64,000 bases of DNA from Bathynomus jamesi (Eukaryota; Arthropoda; Malacostraca; Isopoda; Cirolanidae). The stretch is from the NCBI GenBank assembly GCA_023014485.1, contig JAJOZX010002579.1, forward strand, positions 161,501-225,500. Reading direction: 5' to 3'. Of the stretch, positions 51,982 to 62,785 are shown piece by piece. Below the pieces are notes generated by a model, which saw only the letters and a list, made by a program, of their open reading frames with translations, did no database searches and was not told the DNA's origin. The position numbers were made by a program, and so were the translations under genes. Every line of letters begins with the position of its first letter. The stretch's first letter is position 1.

Positions 51982-53284
51982 ATGGCACGTTTCATTCATC
52001 CGTGTAGTTTACAATGTTGTAAATCGGAGCTGGCCCTCTTTGACGTGCCCCTGACACAAATATCTATAGAGCATAGCGACTTTATTACAGTTAATCCGCT
52101 AAACACTATTAGCTCGCCGAGTGCTCCTATAGAATTCGTGATCCCGAGCTCAGGCCCTTACTTTTTTGACCCAAGCTGTGTGCACATGTACGCTAAACTA
52201 CGAATAGCACATTCAAATGGCACGGATTGCGAAAACGACTACGTCGTATACCCAGAGACCAACTTTCTACACTCCATATTCAGCCAGTGTGACGTGTATT
52301 TAAATCAGGTCAACATTTCGGCAGGGTCTGGCTACTACCACCTACGATCCTATCTGAAATATGTCCTCAACTTTTCAAAAGAAGCGAAAGATACCTTTTT
52401 AACTGGAGAAGGTTATTAATTATCAGGTCATCTCTAACCTGATAATTAATAAACTTCTCCAGTTAAAGAACAAATTTAAAAATTCTAAAAAGATATATGA
52501 CTGCTATGGACGCCTCCACACAGATTTCACGTTCCAGAAGTTGCTTGTGAATGGGATCGATATGAAATTAAAACTCACCTGTACGAGCCTTGAGATTTGT
52601 TTAAATCTGGTTGCTAACCAAGAAAAGGGTGCGAAGCCTGTAGTGATTCATATTATGGAGACATATCTCCGCGTACGCCGTGTGAAATTAAGCTCTGCTA
52701 AGCAGATGGAAATTGAGAGAAATTTAATACATGCCACAGTGAAATATCCAATTAATGATGTTTACAGTTCCTTCTGGTTTAATATCCAAGCAAATAGAAA
52801 ATGTTGCTCTCTGGGCTCTTCCTAAAAGGATATTAATTGGAATGCAGGAGCAAGCTTCTGTGAATGGCAAATACAAAAAATCGCATTTAAATTCGAAAAT
52901 TTCGCCCTTAAAATTGTAACTCTGTATGTCAACAGGGTGGTTTTAAGTGGGACATTGGAAACACGTTATTCTGCAGCTGACGAATTTTCACTTTCCTTGA
53001 GGGCTTGCAGCAATCTTGCGCATAGTGTCGGTGCTTGCGACGGTTTAGAAACCGATGTAACTCAGAATGAATTCGTCCAGAGCTCGAACCTGTACTCGTT
53101 TGACCTCTCACCCGATTTCTGTGGGAGCATAACCGCATTCATAAGTCCCCAGCAGAGCGGAAATATATCAATCAGATTAGAGTTTGACAAGCCTCTAGTC
53201 GCGCCTATTAGCGTAGTAGTTTACCTCGAGTCGCAATCTCTAATCGAAGTTGAGAGGTTTGGAGGTGTAGTGACGGACTTTTAA
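51982..53284 (+). pseudogene. Polinton major capsid protein (double jelly-roll)
   Basis: Opening frame from ATG 51982: CCKSELALFDVPLTQISIEH, PLNTISSPSAPIEFVI, then NFLHSIFSQCDVYLNQVNIS and YLKYVLNFSKEAKDTFL, ending at 52417-52419. After an inverted duplication (52398-52467) it resumes: YDCYGRLHTDFTFQKLLVNG, LRVRRVKLSSAKQMEIE and ATVKYPINDVYS; a break at about 52825; then CDGLETDVTQNEFVQS, LYSFDLSPDF, GNISIRLEFDKPL and a stop at 53282-53284. The order and spacing fit the Polinton MCP. Confidence 0.85.
52398..52467. repeat. Inverted duplication hairpin within the capsid gene
   Basis: Arms 52398-52427 and 52438-52467 (30 bp, one mismatch; GGAGAAGGTTATTAATTATC and its complement), loop TCATCTCTAA. 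It introduces the stop that ends the first capsid frame. Confidence 0.9.
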
Positions 53285-53286
53285 AA

Positions 53287-53637
53287 ATGGACACGGCTAC
53301 ACTCCAGAGAGCGATGAAGAGTGACCGATTCACACGCACCAAATTTATTGGCGTGTTTGCCAAGAATGAAACGTTGAAACTTCCAATCACGAGAGACTGC
53401 GACGCACTTATTGTGAATACAGATGTTAGCGGTGGTGAAGGGATCCACTGGATAGCCGTTTATTTTAAAAATAGGGAATGTATGTACTACTTTAATTCAC
53501 TGGGCGAACATCCATGGAATGATGCTATTATTGTAAAATTTCTCCAACAGTTGAGGCCAATACTGCTTGTGCTTTCTCATGCATATGACTTGTGGAAGGA
53601 AATTTACGGAATTTCTGCAATTATTCGACTTGTGTGA
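53287..53637 (+). pseudogene. Polinton adenain-like cysteine protease, 3' damaged
   Basis: Begins 3 bp after the capsid stop: MDTATLQRAMKSDRF, GVFAKNETLKLPITRD, ALIVNTDVSGGEGIHWIAVY (catalytic H, GxHWxAxY motif) and MYYFNSLGEHPWN (the acid region normally has FDS; N is read). The segment that should bear the catalytic C (QS--CG) is not intact: the end reads LRPILLVLSHAYDLWKEIY. In Polintons this enzyme matures the capsid. Confidence 0.8.
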
Positions 53638-53935
53638 CCATACGAGAAACGACGTGGAAGTATGCAGACATATAAAAACCAGTTCCCTTTTGTGGTCACC
53701 CGGTGTAATGTTGAAGTTTTATGTGTATATATAATTATAACGACAAATATCTTCAGTAATTATTTATTTTAAATTGTACCAAATATGCACCGTGCACCGT
53801 ATAGCTTTCAGAATTATATCGCATAAATTTATAAAATGTATCCCCTAATACTAATTTCTGTAACGCTTAAGGAGGGGAATTATGTTCTGTATTTAAAATG
53901 TAATGGCTGTTAAATCTGTAATGAATTAAAATTGG

Positions 53936-53938
<3 letters not shown>
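53638..53938. other. No recognisable gene
   Basis: AT-rich sequence after the protease, leading into a TA/TG array (53939-53995). It may contain the decayed protease tail (a TACGAGAAACG region). Confidence 0.4.
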
Positions 53939-53993
<55 letters not shown>

Positions 53994-53997
53994 GTCA

Positions 53998-54486
53998 CTG
54001 TAAAAGCCCGACGAGTGGTAAATCTTAAGATTTGCCGGTAAATCTTGACATTTACCATGTACATCCGGTAAAAGTCCGAAAAACAAGTTAAATTTTACTT
54101 ATTACGGACTTTTACCAAATCTACATGGTAAATGTCAAGATTTACCATCAGAAGTTGTAAAAGCCAGGGTTGAAGAGAAATTACTAAAACTGGGGAAAAA
54201 AACATTTATTTAAATATACTAGCAACTTAAAAACGCGAAATTTTTTTGCACAAAAACAACGAATTCATTTATTACAGCATAGTGAACTGTTGTGGCACTT
54301 TGAATTGCATAAAAGGCCAGAGGACTTGCACAAACATCTTTTAGTTGGGTTAGGTTAAGTAAATCTTGACATTTACCATGTAGATTTGGTAAAAGTCCGA
54401 AATAAGTAAAATTTCACTTGTTTTTCGGACTTTTACCAGATGTACATGGTAAATGTCAAGATTTACCACTCGTCGGGCTTTTACAG
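53998..54486. mobile_element. Foldback MITE with palindromes inside each arm
   Basis: Arms of roughly 150 bp start ACTGTAAAAGCCCGACGAGT on both sides in inverted orientation. Within each arm GGTAAATCTTGACATTTACC is itself nearly self-complementary, and GGTAAAAGTCCG pairs with CGGACTTTTACC. The centre (54150-54340) is single-copy. Flanked by TA arrays. Confidence 0.85.
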
Positions 54487-54526
<40 letters not shown>

Positions 54527-54529
<3 letters not shown>

Positions 54530-55577
54530 CAAACAACCACAGGGAAAAGGAGAAAGAAACACGAAATCCGAGTTTTTTAGTACTTCACCGTCATTACCCT
54601 ATATGTATGGCCTGATTAAAACTCATAAGCCAAATAATCCTGCAAGGCCTATTGTTAGCTCTATAGGATCTATCTCATATAAGCTATCCAAATGGCTTGT
54701 TTCCATTCTTAATCCTCTCCTGGGCACAATTTCACAATCACACATAAATAATAATGTAGACCTTGTGGAAAAATTAAATAGTATCAGTGTCAATTACAAT
54801 TTTATATTGGTAAGCTTTGATGTTACTGCTTTATTTACAAGAGTCCCGGTGGAGGATCTATTAGTGTTTCTTTCAGAAGAATTGGTTAAGCATATTTTGC
54901 CATTACCTGTGGCTACAATTATAGAATTAATTAAGCTGTGCATAGTAGACTCGAAATTTGTGTTCAACAATGAATATTTTAGGCAGAAATTTGGTATGGT
55001 GATGGGAAACCCCCTCTCCCCCATTTTAAGTAACTTATATATGGAGTTTTTTGAAAGTAAGTTATTAAGGAAGATTCTGCCAAATTATGTTCCATGGTTT
55101 AGATATGTAGATGATGTTCTTTGTCTTTGGCCAGTATCTTTAAATCTCAATGAATTCTTACCCAAACTTAATAATTTAATTCCCTCTATCAATTTTACAG
55201 TTGATATAGAAACAGATTCTTCGATCCCTCTTTTAGATGTTTTAATATATAGGTCTGGAAAAAAGTTTAACTACAATATTTACAGAAAACCCACTAATAA
55301 TTGCTCCTATATACATTATTATACTGCTCACCACATTAACGTAAAACGATCCATTCTTTCTGCTTTGTTCCTAAGAGGCTTACGAATTTGTAGCCCAGAG
55401 TTCATTGATGACGAAATTAGTAAAATATACAAAATCGCGTTTGATTTAAAATATCCAAAGAACTGCATAGATAAATCCTTAAAAATGGCAAAGAAAACCT
55501 TCTACGAAGTAAAGGACAAGATTCCTTATAACACAAAAAAATTTGTTAGTGTTACCATTCAGGGAAAATTTCCTTGA
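54527..55577 (+). CDS. PLE reverse transcriptase, long open frame
   Basis: About 350 codons open (the frame also runs back into the TA array, which is not coding). PYMYGLIKTHKPNNPARPIV, SFDVTALFTRVPVEDLLVFL (first D), GMVMGNPLSPILSNLYMEFF, WFRYVDDVLCLW (YVDD at 55104-55115), IPLLDVLIYRSGKKFNYNIY, RKPTNNCSYIHYYTAHH (thumb) and LFLRGLRICSPEF. All RT motifs from 2 to 7 are present. It ends at VTIQGKFP by a frameshift into the GIY-YIG frame. The best preserved RT in the window. Confidence 0.85.
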
Positions 55578-55995
55578 TCTGCCGAATCTGCTGAGGAATT
55601 TTAACGTAAATATTGCGTTCAGAAATTTAGATATAATTAAGAATTCATTGATTAAGAACTCCCCTTTAAGTGAACAGGGTTGTGTATATAAAATTCCACG
55701 CACAATATGTAATAAATTTTACATAGGCCAAACTGGTAAGTCCCTTGAGTTACGTATTAAGCAGCATCAATACAGTATAAGAATTGGCCAAGAATCTAAC
55801 GCCATTTTCACTCACGTAAGAGATACTAATCACCCCATTGACTGGAAAAATGCCTCCAAATTAAGGTTTAGTAAATCTATTGTTAGCAGAAATATAATTG
55901 AATCTAGTGTGATCAAGAATAATGTGGATTTGGTCTTTAATATAAGCCCTGGGCTGTATAAATTAGACCCGTACATAATTAGAAAGTTGGCGTAG
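55543..55995 (+). CDS. PLE GIY-YIG endonuclease domain
   Basis: Overlaps the RT frame by 35 bp in a different frame; originally one protein. LLRNFNVNIAFRNLDIIKNS (linker), GCVYKIPRTICNKFYIGQTG (GIY-YIG with the CxxxC-like pair), LELRIKQHQYSIRIGQESN (conserved R and H), HVRDTNHPIDW and SRNIIESSVIKNNVDLVFN. A single shift near 55550 separates it from the RT, and coding otherwise looks sound. Confidence 0.8.
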   Translation: MLVLPFRENFLDLPNLLRNFNVNIAFRNLDIIKNSLIKNSPLSEQGCVYKIPRTICNKFYIGQTGKSLELRIKQHQYSIRIGQESNAIFTHVRDTNHPIDWKNASKLRFSKSIVSRNIIESSVIKNNVDLVFNISPGLYKLDPYIIRKLA

Positions 55996-56503
55996 GGCCT
56001 ATTGGTTTCTTGACCGCATTTTTTCCCCTTAACGGTTTGCTTTGGTTAAATATTATTTTAAGAACTGTTAACATTCTTATGTGTGCATTGTAATATTTCT
56101 TTCGTATATAATCTTTGTGTGCTTGGTGGTTTATTAGACTTTTGATCAGGTTGGCTATTGGGAGGGTTTTTTCAGATTGTTTGTAGAAGTTTGGAATATT
56201 CTGTAAGATGTTGGCACCATTCCTTTTGTTTTCATTACATTCTTGCCACTTAAATTGCCTGCTTTAATTAAATACTATTTCTAATAACTGTTATAATAAT
56301 TTTTGTTCTCTGTACATGTTAATTGTCTAATTTCATCTATATAGTTCTTTTATATTCAATAATTTAGCTTCCTTCAGATTAAGCTATCTATTGAAAAAAT
56401 CTTTAGTGTTTTATGGTTTTTAAATTGAGTTGCCGATTGGGAATTTTTCGCTTGTGTATTTAACTCATTTACTTTGTAAAATCTGCCTATTACTTGTTTT
56501 TCC

Positions 56504-56528
56504 CTGAAGATGTGAATATATCACGAAA
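56504..56528 (+). ncRNA. Hammerhead ribozyme core in PLE end
   Basis: CTGAAGA (56504-56510), stem II GTGA/TCAC with loop ATATA, GAAA (56525-56528), then GCGTTC. A clean core. Confidence 0.65.
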
Positions 56529-56611
56529 GCGTTCGGATTTCGTGTTTCTTTTTCCTTTTCCCTGTGGTTGTTTGCTTATTAATAAGATCACGTGTTATTC
56601 TGTGATTTTAC

Positions 56612-56656
<45 letters not shown>

Positions 56657-56864
56657 GTACAGAATGTGTAAAAACGAAATAATGTATTATTGTTACTCCT
56701 ATTTGTGTATGTGCGAAAAACATTGTAGTCAATATTACGTAAAAAAATGTGGTGTATACAATAACCGAAATTATGTATTAATTTATAAATATAGGCACTT
56801 AAAATGTTACCCATAGTTTTATTATTTAATAAAATGTTGAAAATACTTAGTTTATTCTTACCCG

Positions 56865-56900
<36 letters not shown>

Positions 56901-57506
56901 CCAAGAAAAAAGTTACCTCGTTTCTTTGATTAGCACACATTCTGAGTTTCGGAGCGCATCTTCGTATAACACAGCCGGATCGTCCCTAAAAGAAAAAGAA
57001 AAATATTACAGCAAGCCAGGCTTTATTGTTATTATTACCATTATTATTATTATTATTTTTACAAGCTAAAGAGAGAGATAATTATTTTAAATTAAAATCT
57101 CGTCAGGGTTTTAAAATAAAAATAGAGAAAATAAAAACTAAAGCGCCATTCATTCTAAAAGAGCTTTTTTTGTAAGAGGAATTAGTTACTTACATGAGGT
57201 GTACCCTTAAACAATAGGATGCTTACATGATACAGTTGACGCTGCTCGAATCGTTTGTGCTTCTCGGTCGAGTGCCAGTCTCGTGTTGAGGGCCTTGTGG
57301 TGCCAATTCCTGCAGAGACTAACTCGAAAATACACTGTCCTTGTCCACATGTCCCATCAAATGAACACACGCATCAGCTCTGTAAAATAATAACATATAC
57401 CTAGAGAATGGGTTATATATACATGCATGAATGAAATAAATGCATGAATCCCTGTTCTGAATGCATATAGAGAGAAATAGCAGTACCTCATTGTATCACC
57501 GTAGAG

Positions 57507-57586
57507 CAGGGGTTCCCAAATTGGTGTTCCGCGGAAAACTTGTATACCGTGAGAAGTGTTCCGCGGAACACAATTTGGAACCCCTG
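57507..57586. mobile_element. 80-bp hAT-like micro-MITE, TSD CCGTAGAG
   Basis: Inverted ends CAGGGGTTCCCAAATTGG and CAGGGGTTCCAAATTGTG, each followed by TGTTCCGCGGAA. CCGTAGAG flanks at 57499-57506 and 57587-57594. The ends are related to the 25112-27194 element. One of the shortest elements with a clear duplication here. Confidence 0.9.
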
Positions 57587-58179
57587 CCGTAGAGGTATCC
57601 CGGAGGCATATTCGGATAGCCATTTGTGTATGCAAGAATGGACCCTTGAAATAAAACAATAAAAAGATAAAATTGGGCACAATCACAATAAGGCACATAA
57701 TCACAAAATCACAATCTCAGTAACCACAAAACTTCACAAAACACACTTCTACACAAATGTTAATACAGAAGAATTAACTTCTCTATATTTTACTCAAAGC
57801 ACTATTGAATAAAACTATTTTATATGTAGAACAGAGAAAATATGAAGTAAAATTACTTACAACTTGATGTTGGGGTGATCGTCAAACATCATTCTTGGTT
57901 ATAAGTTTGTACCTGAAATGCTTCTCCAACACTAAAGTGTTTCACATACGTCGCTGCTACTCTTTTTGTAGGACAGGGAGAGGACCCCCATAGAATGGGG
58001 CATGCTGAAGCAAAGACTACCCCGCCCCGCACTTTCAGAATGTAGATCATTCATTATCTGAATGAGTTTTAGTGGGTGGATTCTGAACGAATTTTAGTGA
58101 GCAGTTCTTAAGTTTTTACCAACACGAGAGAGAGAGAGTATTTTTATGTTAATTAAATATATGTAAGTGGGTATTACGG

Positions 58180-58240
58180 GTACCCAGGGTTTTGTTTCCG
58201 CCCTTTCGCCCGAATTGTTCATTCTGCATAACCTAAAACT
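58180..58240 (-). mobile_element. SINE tail fragment
   Basis: On the minus strand, GGTTATGCAGAATGAACAAT then TCGGGCG, and CCCTGGGTACCC, match tail and spacer words of the SINE at 13.2-13.9 kb with the heads deleted. Confidence 0.55.
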
Positions 58241-58350
58241 GTGGTATTCGGCTATATCGGAGATGTGGGCATGAGCTACGTTGTTCCGTTTAACATAATA
58301 ATTTATTTAAAGCAAATAGACATCGTAAACAGTCACCTTGGTAGAATACT

Positions 58351-58397
<47 letters not shown>

Positions 58398-58467
58398 TAG
58401 GTAGAATACTGTGTGTGTATGTATATATATATAGTGTACAGTATATATAAAGAAGAATCACTTTTAT

Positions 58468-58839
58468 ATGAAAATGAAAAAGTTTATTGGTCGCCCATAT
58501 ACCATGTGTGATAAATCATTAAAACCGATATTACTTAATATATCGCAGATGGAAAAATTCTCTAAACACCTACCCACTATAATGGGATACAAATATTCGG
58601 TTGATTCATCAGTGCGCAACGAATCTTTCATGTTGGAACAATCTCGTACACGAATCATTAACGCTTGGAGGCGTTCATTACACAACCCCGGTGTGACTCA
58701 TACCCACCCCACATCTCCCACCTCCTCAACCACCCGCACGGTCCCTCCGAGTGAAACAGCGCACCGGCGGCTCATAGTCGCCTCAGAGCTTGAGCCGTCT
58801 GGACGTTCTCACCTCGCAGGATCAATAGAAAACTATTAA
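58468..58839 (+). CDS. Unrecognised ORF A of a compact cluster
   Basis: 123 codons from ATG (MKMKKFIGRPYTMCD). The N-terminal two thirds is charged and helical. The C-terminal third is rich in P, T and S (THTHPTSPTSSTTRTVPPSE). No family recognised. It ends 3 bp before ORF B begins, viral-style packing. Possibly an accessory gene of the Polinton right arm. Not damaged, in contrast to the Polinton core genes. Confidence 0.5.
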   Translation: MKMKKFIGRPYTMCDKSLKPILLNISQMEKFSKHLPTIMGYKYSVDSSVRNESFMLEQSRTRIINAWRRSLHNPGVTHTHPTSPTSSTTRTVPPSETAHRRLIVASELEPSGRSHLAGSIENY

Positions 58840-58842
58840 AAG

Positions 58843-59581
58843 ATGGAACCTCCAGTGAGCAGCATCCTCAACGCAATATACGACGTGTCCGTGTTGAAGT
58901 CTCTGCGTGTATTTAGGCGTAATACCGGTGCTATTAATTATGTACTTGAAACGAAATGTAGACAATTAAACTCTGGTAGACGCAATGTTATTTATTTAAG
59001 TGTTGAAGAGATGAACAGAATCTTCGTGTTGCTTGAGAAGTGGGGTGAGGACAGTTATAAAATACCTGTGAGTGTAGACACAAAACGAGAGCAGATTAGT
59101 AATGCACCCTCATACGCTATTATTTGTACGCTATGCGTAAATCGTGATACAAACCAACTATGCAATGATATACGGTTGATATGGAAGAATGCTGCTGAAA
59201 ATAACGCCCTAATCCCGACACGAAGCCGTTTCATTCCCGACAGAATGTTTGAAGTCGTCGGTTTCCGTAAACTGAAACCTATGTTAGACGCACGTGTTGT
59301 TGATATGCGTTATTTTGACACGATGTTTGAATACGCGCACATCGCCCTGCTTGATGATTTTCCCCAAGTGTAGAGCCGAACAAGGCGAGAATGGTTTGGA
59401 ACATGATGCTTATTTAGAAGGTGCAGATTCCTCGAAATATCATGAACTTTGGTACAAAGAACTAGAACGGTACATGGCTGCACTTACCTTCACTGTTCAT
59501 CCTGAAGAATTATTTCGTTATATAAGACGCAGTTGTCGTCACGATTTAGAAACATACTTCAATTGTCGATATGAGTTGTGA
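58843..59581 (+). CDS. Unrecognised ORF B, one frameshift
   Basis: The frame from ATG 58843 runs 176 codons to 59373. The frame ending at 59581 continues the protein naturally (RAEQGENGLEHDAYLEGADS, YKELERYMAALTF, RRSCRHDLETYFNC), so one indel near 59365 is likely and the original was about 240 residues. Features: SVLKSLRVFRRNTGAINYVL, VIYLSVEEMNRIFVLLEKWG (regular helix) and IICTLCVNRD. I do not recognise the family. Confidence 0.5.
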
Positions 59582-59920
59582 AGAAGATTTTACATTTGAA
59601 AAGGTCAGCGGGGAAAGAAAAATATGCAGTTTGGAAAGTATTGTCTATAAACTTGAATTTAATGGTGATTTTGTAGCAAACGATGTCATCTTTGTGCGTA
59701 CTTTTGACTGTATTTTATCCGAGTTTAAAGAGCGTGATAATTTGACTCTCATTTGTAAAGTGAGTAAAAAAATAGTGTTAAACGAGTTGAATGTCCATTA
59801 TATTGAATATAGACACCCGCATACTTTGAGCGGTGAATTAATGTAAATCGCCTTTACTGTATAGTACAGAGCGATGAGGATGTAAATGTGGACTCGATTA
59901 CGTGCGAGCTTACTATTTTT
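59571..59920 (+). CDS. Unrecognised ORF C, overlapping ORF B
   Basis: ATG at 59571 overlaps the ORF B end by 11 bp. 91 codons to 59846 (LESIVYKLEFNGDFVANDVI, then LTLICKVSKKIVLNELNVHY). After a stop at 59844-59846, another frame continues plausibly ([20 protein letters not shown]) to about 59920, so the true protein may be longer. Beta-rich in look. Family unknown. A TA array follows at 59979. Confidence 0.45.
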
Positions 59921-59973
59921 TTAAAGCGTGGTAGAGACTCACCACCTTAAAGCATGTATTTCCATTTTTTATG

Positions 59974-61009
<1,036 letters not shown>

Positions 61010-61050
<41 letters not shown>
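61010..61050. repeat. (TA)n array
   Basis: TA dinucleotides next to the mariner end. They are followed (61048-61140) by a ~95-bp sequence that recurs, diverged, at 62861-62950 (TTAAGCATGTG/TTAAACATGTG, then TTTTTGTTTTGATACGTAT/TTTTTGTTTTCATACGTAT). Confidence 0.9.
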
Positions 61051-61053
<3 letters not shown>

Positions 61054-61188
61054 GCATGTGATTTGGAGTCTTATTTTGTTGTATAAAGAATTCTTCTGTA
61101 AGAGTTGTATTAGTTTTTGTTTTGATACGTATTATATATATATATACCTCCTCGTTAAACCTCGTTGCTGTTCTGTGTTGGTCTCTCT

Positions 61189-62148
61189 TCATACGAAGGT
61201 CAAGCTGGTGGCCCCGCCTCTAGGTCTGACTTGGTGGAGGAGCGAGTTGCTTTCTTGCGCTCTCCACCGTACATAACAAGGTACACCCGGCTCATCTGGT
61301 ACCGTCCTAAGCCAGGCATCTAGTCTTCTCTTGAAAACTTCAACTTTGACCCCTGTAACGTTTCTGAGGTCCTTTGGAAGCAGGTTAAAATGTCTTGGCC
61401 CCCTGACAACCAAGCTATTTTCCTCCAGTGTTGAAGAGGTTCCTTGTCGGGACTTTAATTTGTGAACACTACACATTCTGCCTTTCCTACTTTCCAGTGT
61501 TGCTTGAATGGTAATTGGGTTTAGTTTTAGGTTTGGTACCAGTTTTTCGATCATTTTCCATATATAGATTATGGTGTACCTCTCTTCTTCTTTCCAGGGA
61601 GTACAGATTTAGTTGAGTTCTTTGCAGCCATCAATCTTGGCTGTGAAATGTCTCTGCGTTTCTTCTAGTTTATTAGTTTCTTCCTTTTTATCTGGGGACG
61701 AGAAAACTGAGCAATATTCAAGTTTTGGTATAATCAGTGTTTTTAGCAGGGGAATCATTACTGTCCTGTCCCTTCTTTTGAACGTTCTTAGTACCTGTCC
61801 CGTGACTCTTTTTGCTTTATTTATCGCTCTCTGATTTTGTGTTTCGAATTTCGCATCATCGGTCATTATTACCCCAGATCGATCGCTTTCGTGCTTCTCT
61901 GAATGTCCTGTCCATCTGGAGCATAATATGCAGTCTGGTTAAGTTCCTCTTTTCTACCATATCTCAAGAGCTGAAATTTCTACCTGTTAAATGTCATGTT
62001 GTTGTCTTCTAACCATTTGTATATTTTGTTCGTGTCCCTCTGCAAGGCCTACACTTCATTTACACCGCTGATTTTTCTGCTGATCTTTGTATCGTCTGCA
62101 AAGGATGTTACTATAGTTTTACTGTTTACTCCGCTGTCTAGAAATAAA
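61189..62148 (-). mobile_element. CR1-like LINE, 3' part
   Basis: Minus strand: IVTSFADDTKISRKISG (FADD at 62091-62102), a stop, IYKWLEDNNMTFNR, FQLLRYGRKEELNQTAYYAP, DGQDIQRSTKAIDLG, a stop, then 61866-61609 (AINKAKRVTGQVLRTFKRRD, VMIPLLKTLIIPKLEYCSVF) and 61554-61189 (ESRKGRMCSVHKLKSRQGTS, LKENSLV-like and FKRRLDAWLRTVPDE, GGATSLTFV). This is the standard order of palm, thumb and C-terminal tail. Truncated at the 5' side by the mariner at 62149. Confidence 0.85.
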
Positions 62149-62742
62149 CAGGTGTCCCATAAGTCCGGTATCATAGGAGAAATTCATATTTTTCTATTTC
62201 TACAAACCATAATTCATATTTTTCTCTTTCCACAGGCCATAATGTATGTGAGCAAGGAAGAACGAATCCAGATAATTCTACTCATAGGAAATTGGAGTCA
62301 AAGAGATGCCGCTGCTGAATTTAACAGACTGCATCCAGACCTCGAGCCAATAACACAGAGTTGTGTTAGCAGACTTGTTGCAAAGTTTAAGGAAACAGGA
62401 TCCATAGAAGATAAACCACGCAGTGGACCTTCAAGGAGGTCCACTGACGATGATACAACGACTGCTATCCTGGCTCATTTTAACAGAAGTCCCAATAAGT
62501 CTCTTCGGCGATTGTCCGCCGAGACAGGAGTGTCGAAAAGTAGCATCCATCGCATTCTTCAGGCTCACAAATGGCATCCATATAAACTTCAGATCCTACA
62601 GAAATTAAGCGAAGATGATCCCGACCGGCGGATGGAATTTTGTGAATGGCTACGGAACAATATTGAGCACGTTCTGTAAATAAAAGCTTTTGTTTTGCCT
62701 TTTTTTATTATTTTTCCTATGATGCCGAACTTATGGGACACC

Positions 62743-62745
<3 letters not shown>
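62149..62745 (+). mobile_element. Mariner-derived element encoding only the DNA-binding domain
   Basis: Ends CAGGTGTCCCATAAGTCCGG and CAGGGTGTCCCATAAGTTCG in inverted orientation. TA lies to the right; on the left the duplication is degraded. 597 bp. Same family as 7920 and 12742, but with a longer coding part, so it is a separate deletion. Confidence 0.85.
62242..62679 (+). CDS. Mariner transposase DNA-binding domain, intact ORF
   Basis: 145 codons, ATG at 62242. HTH one: SKEERIQIILLIGNWSQRDA, then ITQSCVSRLVAKFKETGS. Linker DKPRSGPSRRS. HTH two: KSLRRLSAETGVSKSSIHRI, then HPYKLQILQKLSEDDPDRRM, EFCEWLRNNI and a stop. It ends just before the first catalytic D. Complete paired-like binding module with no catalytic part and no lesion. 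Possible self-regulating or parasite product; no expression evidence. Confidence 0.75.
   Translation: MYVSKEERIQIILLIGNWSQRDAAAEFNRLHPDLEPITQSCVSRLVAKFKETGSIEDKPRSGPSRRSTDDDTTTAILAHFNRSPNKSLRRLSAETGVSKSSIHRILQAHKWHPYKLQILQKLSEDDPDRRMEFCEWLRNNIEHVL

Positions 62746-62785
<40 letters not shown>

Larger units (their letters stand above)
54526..56582 (+). mobile_element. Penelope-like element with the longest intact RT
   Basis: A ~45-bp inverted repeat (54526-54570 and 56537-56582; CAAACAACCACAGGGAAAAGG in both) brackets RT and GIY-YIG frames. The hammerhead core lies just inside the right repeat (56504-56528). The N-terminal region is truncated. TA arrays lie on both sides. Confidence 0.85.
56600..58467. 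other. No recognisable gene; microsatellites and small elements
   Basis: Contains (TA)n at 56614-56653, (CA)n at 56866-56899, an (ATT)n run near 57025-57057, the 80-bp element 57507-57586, a reverse SINE-tail fragment (58180-58240) and TA/CA arrays at 58350-58440. No coding family was recognised. Its relation to the Polinton is unclear. Confidence 0.45.
40782..59920. mobile_element. Decayed Polinton/Maverick, with later insertions
   Basis: Gene order: PolB (minus, 47957-40782), then on the plus strand packaging ATPase, two small proteins, integrase, penton-like protein, small virion protein candidate, major capsid protein and protease (48038-53637). Possible accessory ORFs lie at 58468-59920. 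This set (protein-primed polymerase, capsid genes, retroviral-type integrase) defines Polintons. All genes are damaged. Insertions include 42396-45882, 50086-50288, 53998-54486 and 54526-56582. Neither terminal repeat was found, so the outer limits are uncertain. Confidence 0.8.

Noticed and set aside
57182..57704. Minus-strand frames that could be host exons
   Set aside because: No family, no splice-site support and overlap with an 80-bp MITE.
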